Assembly (NCBI GenBank): GCA_905250025.1
Contig: CAJNOJ010000145.1
Location: forward strand, 62,001 to 126,000
Reading direction: 5' to 3'
DNA from: Adineta ricciae
Lineage: Eukaryota; Rotifera; Eurotatoria; Adinetida; Adinetidae
DNA: 64,000 bases
Part shown: piece after piece, positions 21,053-30,633 of the stretch
How the letters are laid out: each line of letters starts with the position of its first letter
Numbering within the stretch: position 1 is the first letter of the stretch
The notes under the pieces: generated by a model
What the model saw: only the letters and a program-made list of their open reading frames with translations
What the model was told of the DNA's origin: nothing
Database searches by the model: none
Program-made: the position numbers and the translations under genes

Positions 21053-21775
21053 GAATAAACGATCGACAAATCACTATTGATTTGGTTTAGATGGTAGACG
21101 AATGTATAGTTATTACCACATACTGATACGGGTTTTATACAATCCCATAGCACCGTTCCAGGGGTTTTCGCTCAACTCCGAAAGCCCCATCCATCAGTAT
21201 GGGAGTTTCCAATGTTCCCAACGCGAGATTGTCTTACTACTGATAAATGATATCATTGTCTGTATCCATCAGATGGGAAAGATCATCATGACATGAGGAA
21301 GACAGACTTGATTCCTCTCTTGTGCCGAAGAGAATCGTTGGTTCTGTGGGAAGAACGATAGAAAGATAATCTTTCCCATATCCATAAAAATAACATGACT
21401 GACATATAGATCTTCTCTCGTTATATATAATAGATTGGTTTCACAATCGTATCAAAGTGATTCTTGTCGTTTTTTTCATTGATATTTTTCTGTCCATTTG
21501 TTATAGTTGTAGAACATGTTGTCGAGGTTAGATTTCATTTGTATCTTTTCAATTTCTTTTTAGCATAGTATTAGTTACAGTTGAGTATTCATATCTCAGA
21601 TACATTTTTGATCATTTTACTTGTCCTATGAGTTTCAGATCTACATAGTGGAATTTCATTAAGAAAAGACAAATATGTTATATGTAATTAGAGAGCAGTG
21701 GAATAGATTATGATGTTTTCTAACTCGTTGAAATATTTTTAGATCAAAAAGAAAAATCGGAACGTCTCTATCGAA
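21053..21775. other. Divergent intergenic region between matrixin and MORN gene
   Basis: About 720 bases serving as promoter space for both genes. A possible 5' untranslated exon of the MORN gene ends near 21525 (donor GTTAG), and an acceptor TATTTTTAG ends at 21742, 33 bases before its ATG. Confidence 0.4.
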
Positions 21776-22670
21776 ATGCATCACCACTCATTTATTCTCA
21801 GTATCTCACTATTATTAATCGGTTTTACTTGTTTCGCCAGTGGCCTCTTCTTTTTTAAAAGTCGAAATACACCTGAACCATCATCACAAGCTTCATCATC
21901 TCCATTAACAACGACTGGCAGTAAGAATTATCGAATTGATATTTTTCATGTGAAAGTCTTTTTTCCTTTCTGTCTCTGATAGATCCTATATCGATGAAAC
22001 CCTATGTGACAGTACCACCGTCCACATCGAGTAACTTTCATATTGATAAGAGACGACTGAATTTCATTTCTATTGATTTATTTTCAAAGGCGTGCCGATG
22101 ATTACTGAAACAGTCGATGAAGAGGGTAATACTTATGTAGGACAAATCGATTCTACTGGAAAGAAACATGGTTACGGAGTGTTCACTTTCTTCAATGGAT
22201 TGATGAAATATAGTGGACGATGGGACAAGAATTACATGTCAGGCTACGGGGAAATGGTATGGGCTGACAAACATCGATATATTGGCTATTGGAGAGCTGG
22301 TCAAAGATCAGGTTATGGTATCATGATCTGGCCAAGTGGTAATCGTTATCAAGGTGAGTCGTTTGTCTATGATTCTACTTTTTTAGATATCGAGTGCCAA
22401 GAAGACAGTAGAGTTTTCTTTTCCTGTATCTTGATGTTTATTGATTGTTTAGGAAATTGGGTGAGAGATAAAAGACAAGGACAAGGAATTCAAACTCAAC
22501 CCAATGGTCAAAAGCAAAGTGGTAAATGGTACAATGATAATTTTATCGGTAATGATGTTCAAACACAACGATATGCTGACGATGTATCATTCACTGGCAA
22601 AGATGAAAAGAATATCTTAAATGAAACAGAACAGCAATCAGAAACAAATGATAGAGCAGTTAATCTGTAA
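21776..22670 (+). CDS. Membrane-anchored MORN-repeat protein
   Basis: Exons 21776-21920, 21983-22030, 22090-22353 and 22453-22670 join in phase to 224 residues. The N-terminus has one hydrophobic segment (about 6-28: FILSISLLLIGFTCFASGLF), either a signal anchor or a signal peptide, then a Ser/Thr-rich linker. The core has at least four MORN repeats: YVGQIDSTGKKHGYGVF, YSGRWDKNYMSGYGEMVW, YIGYWRAGQRSGYGIMIW, and after the last intron NWVRDKRQGQGIQ. The C-terminal tail is Gln/Glu/Asn-rich. MORN repeats bind membranes or serve as scaffolds; no specific role can be inferred. Confidence 0.85.
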
Positions 22671-22950
22671 TTACATCATTCTCTCAAAAAATATTGAGAT
22701 GATTTTATGAAAGTTTGACCTTGTTCATATTCGTTTATTTTAAGTTTATGAAGATTCTAAATGATTTGTTTTCTTCTTCTATTATTCTCTTTGCATTGTA
22801 TTTTATCAATAAATTTCAGCATATCTTCCTTCTTTATTCTATGCAATCTTGTTTTTCTCTGTAAAGAAGAATCAATCAGTTTATTTCAACAAGAAAAAAC
22901 AGATGATAAATTGTTCTTCTAGAATAGTTTATGTACACAAAAAACGAACT

Positions 22951-24838
22951 TTAAGTTGTTTTTGGAATAACAGATGGACTAATTTTGGTAAAGCCGAACG
23001 AATTTGAGAAATATTTTTGACTTTCAATTCCTGTTCGATCTTTTTCAGCTGCATTTGGATTAACAATTTCCAAACCCTACAATTCATAGAGATTCACTTG
23101 TGTTTTATGAAAATATTTTCTTACTTGAAGTGGAGTAAATGCAACACTCGATGCAGTTCCACTGATTTGTTTTCGATTGTGAACTGTTGTTGTTCCTCCA
23201 TATGTGTTGTTTTGTTGTTGTAAAGTTTTCTAAAATAAAAAGAAACGTTGGTTTTTGAAAGGAAGAGAAGAAAAGAAGGAAAACGAACTTGAAGTTTTTG
23301 TGAAATTCTTGCTTTAGTTTTTGAGTCAACTTGAGCTGCACGAACTTTTCCTGAACCTGATTTTCCAATTAAACCTGCTGAGAAACCCAAATCTTCTTGA
23401 TAAGCATCTTCTTCGATCTAAAAGAAAAGTTTCGTTGAGAAAAGATTCGAATTGATATTCTTACTGTTCCAAAAGCAGTTTTATTTGCACCACTTCTCAA
23501 TTCTGTCATTCCAAGACGTTCTTTCATCTTTCTGTGTCGTCTTCCACCACGTTTCTTTCTTCCCGAATCGATTGGTGCAGGTAATGGTTTCACTGCTTTG
23601 ACCGGTGGTGGTTCAGTTAGTTTTTCCACTCGTTTTTCGATTTCACTCAGCAACGCTTTTCCTTGTTGACCTTGTGGACATTCGTGACAACTGTCAATAC
23701 GTGCAGCTAATGTCACTTTACATGAGACTAGACGAGCAACTTTCACTCGAAGATCCTAAAAGTCGAAGTAAAAAAGAAAAATTCTGAAATAAAAGAAAAG
23801 AGACTCACCGGTGGACAATCTTGAACAATTTTCGAATAGTAAATCGCTCCCGCGTGTGGCATTGCTGTAGTTGTTGAAAATCCTCCGAGTTGTTTTTTCT
23901 GTGCTCCCAATAATAAAATATTACACGAAGGCATTTTCGTCAAATTCGTCAATCCACCAGCCATTCCAATTAACTTCGCTGCAGTTGATGCACCAACAAT
24001 TGTTGATAAATTTGGTGCAATAAAACTCATTCGTGATTCGACATATGTCAACATTGTTTGTTTATCTTCACTCAATTTCATCGCCTAAACAAAAACAGAT
24101 GAAATGAAAAGAAATTTACATCGAAATGAAATCCAAACCATTTGACATCCTTCCATCACTCTTTCTAATTCTTCATCTGTTAAGTTTTTCCTAAGAAAAA
24201 AGAGACAAAAATCAGTGAAAAGAATCTTTTCATCTGTTCTTCACTTACCCCTGAGTTGTTGATGCAGAAACACTGACGATCATAATCGTCGCTTGTGTCA
24301 AGAACTTCTGAAGGTGTTCATTGTTTTTTGCTCGATCAACATTATTTGCCAACACCTAAAAAAGATCCATTTCATTCTTCTCATCCACTTTTATCGAAGT
24401 TGATCTCACTTGAACAGTTTTAAGATAATCCAATGGTAATTGAACAAGTTGTTCTAATTCGGGAAATCGTTTTTTATAGATTTCTTTCACAAAGTTGTGA
24501 ATGATGTCGATTTCATCATCAATTTTCACGAGTAAATGATTTGCATCAACAATGAGAAGATATTCAGGATCATATTCAACAGGTCCTTCGATTTCCATTG
24601 TTGATTTTCGTTGATGTTTTGTATGAAAATCGATTTTTCTCATTGTTTCTTGTAATAAGATCGATTCTTGTAATTTGGCAACATGATGAACACTGTTGAC
24701 ATTTCTCTTCAACTGATTTAATTCATTGGGATTTGAATCAATGTCCATTTTCATCGATTGATCTTTTTCTTCACCTGTATTTCGTTCATTTTCATTTGTT
24801 TCTTCCAAATCAGCCAAAAGTTCATCCGCTAACGACAT
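22951..24838 (-). CDS. PRPF31: PRPF31, canonical copy 2
   Basis: U4/U6 snRNP Prp31 protein with eight exons in the same arrangement as the copy at 6290. Exon 1 is 24838-24410 and the last ends at TAA 22951. The N-terminus MSLADELLADLEETNENE is followed by an acidic insert (RNTGEEKDQS) missing from copy 1. The Nop domain is intact, and the C-terminal half is family-typical: PLPAPIDSGRKKRGGRRH, RKMKERLGMTEL, IEEDAYQEDLGFS, GKSGSGKV. Exons 1 to 4 and their introns are almost identical to copy 1, while exons 5 and 6 differ at many residues. It shares a 133-base divergent promoter with the DXO-like gene. It is the probable functional ortholog. Confidence 0.95.
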
Positions 24839-24971
24839 TTTTCTATCTGAAATCACAAAACAAACACGTTGTCTTTCTTTCTCAAGTTATGCGCAAGATT
24901 GCTTGTGCAATTACAGCGGAATAAAAGACATGTGGAAAGAGTAATTTCATTGGGGAGAAGAAAAACACAAC

Positions 24972-27900
24972 ATGGATGCAAAACTTCATCATAAAGAGAG
25001 AAAAATCGTTCCTCGTTTTCGTCGTAAAAACGCGAATAATAATTTAATCGATGCTGATGACGCCGAAGCTCAAGCTTTGATCGACAAAGAATTAGAAAGT
25101 CATTACGTTTGGACAAGTGACACAATCAATGAAGATTTCAAACATCAATTCGATAATTATCAAAGTGAAGAAAATAATCAACAAATTTCAATTAGAGATG
25201 AAATTTACCAAAATCAACTTTACGATATAAATGACGGAGAAAATGAAGATTTGTGGAAAAAGAAAGTCGAATTAGATGAAAATTATGAAGTGAAATGGAG
25301 TGACGATCAACAGGAAAGAGAAATTCAATTTAATATTCATTCAATTCAAGACAAACAACAACAATGGTCTTTAGATAATCAAAATCACGAAAGAATTCAA
25401 TTAAATCTTTTCGATAAACATCAATTAAAAAATAAACACGATTTAGAAACTGATGATCCAAATCAAGAACAAAATTTCATTCAAGGCGAAGAATTTCGAA
25501 ATCAAGTAAAGATTTTCTTCATTAAAAATCACAATTTCTCCGTTTCTCTTTAGATGAAATTCGCTATAGAATCTCAATTAAACGATTTAAACCTATTTCC
25601 TGAAAACAATGAAGATCTTCGATCGACCATCATCGATCCGAGTCTTCCAATAATTGATACAAAATTAAGTTGTGATCAAGAAGCGATTATTCTTGAATGG
25701 GTCGAAGGAACATCCGAATATCAACTGTCATTACCCGTTGAGAAACTTGCTGAAGAATATTCACCACAAAATGATAAACAAGTCGAAATTGATTCGAAGA
25801 ATCTCAAGGCACTTCATTGGTCATTGGATTTACTCAAGGAAAATTTGATTTTATCTTATTTAATCAGTTTACCAAGTAATGATCGAGAACAATTGTCGAT
25901 TCCGGAAGATCTTCAAGTGAAATTATCGATCGATGATGAGAAGAATTTACAAATTTTCTCATTGAATGATTCGATATTTTGTCAAACAATAAGTTTATCA
26001 TCGAATGATTTGAAACAACAATTATTAACCATCATTGATTCAATTCAAATGAAACAAAACTTCGGAATCGATGAACAAAACTCGATTTGTCAATGGTCGT
26101 TGAACGATTTGAAAATTTTCATTCAAAATCTTTCACCAAATGAAATTCTTCATCATCTCTATTCACCCGAAGACGCAACAAGTATTTCACTTGAACAAAT
26201 TCTCATTGAAAGTGATGAAATCAGTGCCCGAGCATTTCGTCGTTATCGTTGTAAACATATGTCGATAAAAAGTGAAGAAAAACAACAATTCGATTCAACA
26301 CAAAGTTCACATTTAGAATTCAAAGGAAATGAAACGATTGCGATTGGAGAAGAACAAATACAGAACGATTTCGATGATGAACAACAATCATTCAAAGGTT
26401 CATTTCAAATAATTTTCATTTTCTAAATCATTTCTTTTTCAACTTTTCAGATATAACAACATGTGAAATTCTGTTAAATGAAAATATTTCTCAATCTTAC
26501 GATATCCAAGCGAGTGAAAGTTCTCCGATTAAACTTGGTCCATGTTTATTTCGATCGGATTACGAACGTGAACCACCGAAAACTTGGTCACGTCTTCGTC
26601 GTGAAATCGGTTACATTTCCTACGATGCTTCACTTGCTCAACCAACTTATCATCTCGATAAATCATTCAAACGTTATGTTCACATTCCTAAACAACGAAC
26701 TCAATGTTCTTATAACGTTTATCGTGGTTATCAAGAATTCAAAGAAAAAGCTCGATTAAATCCTGAGAATTATTTTCGTCCTCATGATGGAACTGATCTT
26801 CGTCCATTACTTTCCTGGTATTCACAAAAACAACATTTATTCTCAAAAACGAATTCTACTCTATTAAAACCACCAACATTCATCTGTAGAAGATTAGTTT
26901 TACGAACGATTTTAGCTAATCTTTATTGTGATAGTGATCCGTGGAAATTACTTGTTGTTCGAATCAAAGGACAATTCTATTTAGCCATTGCAAATAAAGC
27001 AAAGAGACATGTAGAAAATATGACTGAAGATGAATATAGTGGATATAAATTCGAACAACTCTTTACAACACAACAACCGAATACAACGAGATTTGAAGAA
27101 CAAATTCCTCTAGACAAGCCTCAAGAACAGTTTCACACTGTTCAATATTGGAGGTTTGGAGAATTTAATATTCTCTATTCAAATGAAATCGATGGAGAAA
27201 TTCACCAAGACATGATACCGAAACAGGTACGAAATATTTTAGCAAATTTAATTCTCATTTCTTGTGTTTCTTTTTTAGACGGATGAGTCAGTAAAAGTTA
27301 ATTTAACACAATCGACAGAAAACGAAGAAGAAGAAGAAGAAAGTGAAGATGTAGTTGAAGATGAAACTAAAGTTGCTCAAATCAATGAAAATCTTGAAGT
27401 TGTTCAAACTGATGAGAACGAAACAGTTGACAAGAAAAAACGTTTTGAAAACGAAATCAAAGCTGGTTATGTCGAGATGAAATGTACAAACAAAAAAATC
27501 TTCTATCGCGATGAAAACAAATTACAAACACTTTTCTGGTGGGCACAAATGTGGTTAGCAAATGTCAATACACTCATGATCGGTTACAAATCTTCTAATG
27601 ATGGAACTATTAATCAAATCGACTTATTTTCTATTCAAAAACTTATTTGGAAGTTTCTTTCTCGTTACGATCTTCATCTTAAATATTGTCTTTCTTATCT
27701 TTATTCATTTCTTCAATTAATTCAACAAACAATTCATATTGATGATCCAAATACAATTCACGCATTTGCTTATATTCCTCAACCTTTAGAAATCGATCCA
27801 TTGACTGGAGAAGCTGTGCAAGTTGATTTACCGCAATGTGTTCCTTTTCGTTACACACAAATCAAACGATCCAATCAACGACACGCGAATTTAATGCCTG

Positions 27901-28067
27901 AATGGTATCTACAAGAAACTCTACGAGCAATTCCAATACGAGGAACTATTAATGAGAAAACAATTGAACAGGAAATGAAAAAACGAATTGGTCATCGAGG
28001 AAGAGCATCGTGTACACTTAAACAAGAAGAAAATCACGAGAAAAAACGTCCGAAGAAAAGAAAATAG
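24972..28067 (+). CDS. DXO/RAI1-family decapping nuclease with long N-terminal extension
   Basis: DXO/RAI1 enzymes remove incomplete or non-canonical 5' caps (NAD caps for DXO) and degrade the RNA. Four exons, 24972-25505, 25554-26397, 26451-27226 and 27279-28067, join in phase to 980 residues. The family domain occupies roughly 490-970: YEREPPKTWSRLRREIGYIS near its start, GYKFEQ (motif II), YSNEIDGE (motif III, E-x-D) and YVEMKCTNKK (motif IV, E-x-K), then FWWAQMWLANVNTLMIGY. All metal-binding acids I can locate are kept. An acidic Glu-rich insert separates motifs III and IV. The first ~490 residues (QDN/DDEQ-rich, many WSLD/WSLN words) match nothing I know. The C-terminus is Lys/Arg-rich (KKRPKKRK), a likely nuclear signal. 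Usual family length is about 400. Confidence 0.88.
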
Positions 28068-28132
28068 TCTGATAAGTTTTATTAAAATTCTGTTTCCGAT
28101 TAAAATAAACGTCTTTTTAAAAGTCTAAACCC

Positions 28133-29273
28133 TTAAGATCCAAATAATTCGCATAAATGAGCACGGGTTTCCACTGGACTTGTCACCGAATAACCTTTTG
28201 TTCGGGGATCATTATAAATCTCATAATCATTGCCACCCTACACGGAATAACTCATCGCGCTCTTACTAACAAAACTTCTTTCAACTGACTTACCTTGAAT
28301 GTTTTATCACCGAAAAAGTAGATATTTTTAACATTGTCTTTTTCTAAATGTTTTATCGCATAGCGTTTATCCCAACCTTCTGGAAAGATATCGAAACTGA
28401 TACTTCCACCTAAAACGAAAACCGAATTTTATGATATTAGACGAAGAAAACAAGTTTTACCAATGGCATAAACTAAATTTAGATGAGCAAATTTTTCTTC
28501 GAGATCTTTGATCATTGTTGCGCGAATCTTATGAACCTATTAAGAAGAAGAAAACAAAACGATGACAAACGAAAATGCGAAGAGGAGCAATCTTACGGAA
28601 TCGTAAGCTTCGAATAGATCTCTTTCTTTCTGTGTACAATTTCGACCAACAGGAGAAACATTGATAAGACCATTACGAAATTCAATAAAAGTTCCACTAA
28701 AAATTCTCCATTTGTATTAACGAAAGAAGAAGAAAAACAATCGAAAATACCGTTTAAATGGTAGACGAATTTCAGATAGATATTTTAGACAATAATTAAT
28801 AAGTGTTTGTAAATCATCATCACCAACATACTTTTGAATATTCTAGAAAATAATTTCTAATTAAACAAAAATCTTCTTTTCGATAAAGTCAATCGAACTT
28901 CTTCGAAAAATTGTACTCCATTTTTATAACCAACGAGACCATTTTCAGCAAAAACATAATCGTATTTCGCAATTGCTACATCAACAAAAACATTTTTTTC
29001 AAAATGAAATTCTTCTAAAACAAACTCACCTTGTGTTCCTCCGATTTGTTCAGCAATTTTCACAATATCCGATCCTCCAACTAGACCAATGAGACATTTC
29101 TTTCTAACTTCTTGAAGACACATATCCATTTCCGGTGTTATCGATTGTCGTGGTATAGTTACTGTTCCATCCACATCGAATAAACAAATTGTATCTAATT
29201 TTCTTGAAATTATCCCATCGTCATTTCCAAGTGGTTCGCCCGGTGTTGTAAATGGTGTATTCGGCGTTGCCAT
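28133..29273 (-). CDS. PMM: Phosphomannomutase
   Basis: Converts mannose-6-phosphate to mannose-1-phosphate for GDP-mannose and glycan synthesis; cytosolic HAD-superfamily enzyme. Six exons run from ATG 29273 to TAA 28133. Exon 1 ends near 28899. An N-terminal extension of about 28 residues precedes [12 protein letters not shown], which holds the nucleophile and acid/base Asp pair. Downstream landmarks are [66 protein letters not shown] and [18 protein letters not shown], ending LCELFGS. All catalytic and substrate residues I can identify are present. Whether it is the PMM1 or PMM2 type is not resolvable by eye. Confidence 0.95.
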
Positions 29274-29403
29274 ATCTTATCTAGAATTTAAAAAGAAATG
29301 AATCTCGATTTGTTCAGAAGAAAATGTATTTATTTATATGTATGTATATGTTTTTTGTTTAGCATGCGCTAATACAAAGAAAGAAAACAAATAAAAATCA
29401 AGA

Positions 29404-29712
29404 TCATAATGGTGTGTTTTGATGAAAATTTAATCCATGTCGACGACATCGTTCCAGATGTGCATAATAAAGTAAAAGATTTTTATTTCCATAGGTTGGA
29501 TTAGATGTTGTTGATAATTCCGAAGGAATTGTTGTTAAACGTTGAATATCATGGATGACACAATCTCGATTGGGACATATACATAATTGAGAATGAATTG
29601 AATTCATTGAACTTGTCGAATTCGTTGTCGATGATGTTGATGACGATGACGAATCGGATTCATTTGAACTTGGTGGTGGTGAATAGTTTTCTGGATGAGA
29701 ATAAATATTCAT
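29404..29712 (-). CDS. Small Ser-rich protein of unknown function
   Basis: From ATG 29712 the frame gives 102 residues ending HQNTPL at TGA 29404. The start is 4 bases after a strong acceptor (CTTTTTTCAG), so the ATG appears to sit at the head of a 3' exon. An upstream frame starting at 29851 (MKIIPTRRQIVEEEIYQNEW) cannot be joined to it in phase through the obvious GTAATA donor, so I treat that as a separate or untranslated piece. The protein has a Ser/Thr/Asn low-complexity stretch, then CICPNRDCVIHD and a C-terminal LLYYAHLERCRRHG element. No family is recognised. Confidence 0.5.
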   Translation of the reverse strand: MNIYSHPENYSPPPSSNESDSSSSSTSSTTNSTSSMNSIHSQLCICPNRDCVIHDIQRLTTIPSELSTTSNPTYGNKNLLLYYAHLERCRRHGLNFHQNTPL

Positions 29713-30633
29713 CGAGCTGAAAAAAGAACATATTGTCAATTTCTTCTGTGTTTACAAATGTATTACTTTGTCTGAAGATCCGTTCTGATTGCCATTCGTT
29801 TTGATAGATTTCCTCCTCCACTATCTGTCGACGAGTAGGGATTATCTTCATGATGTCGTTTCCTTTACAAAACAAAGAAATACAAAATTGAATTGTAGAT
29901 TTGGAAAAACAAAAACAAACTTACATAATTTATATACAAAAATAATAAAATTAGATAATTGACAAAGAAATCTGGTCTTGATGAAATGCTCCTTGAAGAT
30001 TTATCAAGACTTCTTTTTTCGTACTATTTTAAAACGAAATATTTCAATGATTAAACAGAATCAAATCTAGTCTGACTAAACAAAGATGGTCCAACGGAAT
30101 TTCCCCATTTGATCATTACCTTAACTAATCAATTTTCCAATGAAATTTTTATTATCAAATTTTCATTTGAAACAATCAATACGAATTTTATTCCAGAAGT
30201 TTATCTTTGTTAAATCATTCGTGTTGATTATGGTAATTTAATCTTGTCTGAAGATGGCGCTAGTGTCTGATCTCTATTGTTCGAATATAATGAACGGGAC
30301 GGGACATGTCTGATCAGTCAATAAACTTTAATCACATTTGACATTCAGTATCAGCGAACTTCGAAAAGAAAGAAAAAACTAGGAATGGCGGGAAAAAAAC
30401 AAATAAATTCAATTAGTAAAAATCGCACAAATATCAGCAAAAGAAAGAAATCAAAATTCAATTGAGATATTTACAGAATAAGAAAGTTTATCTAATCGAC
30501 TAGTTGATGTCGTGAATTCTTTAAAATAAATGAGACTGACTCGAAGAAAATGATTGAAATTGCTCGAATATCTTTTTCGTACGACTATTAATATGAATTC
30601 TATCGAAGCGATCAATGAGGAGTAATCTTATTT
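29713..30633. other. Intergenic with possible 5' exons of the small gene
   Basis: Bases 29767-29865 hold an open stretch with intron-like borders (acceptor TTTTGTAAAG, donor GTAATA) and 29930-29945 a GTAAG donor, likely 5' exons of the gene at 29404. The remaining ~680 bases have no recognisable gene. Confidence 0.4.
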
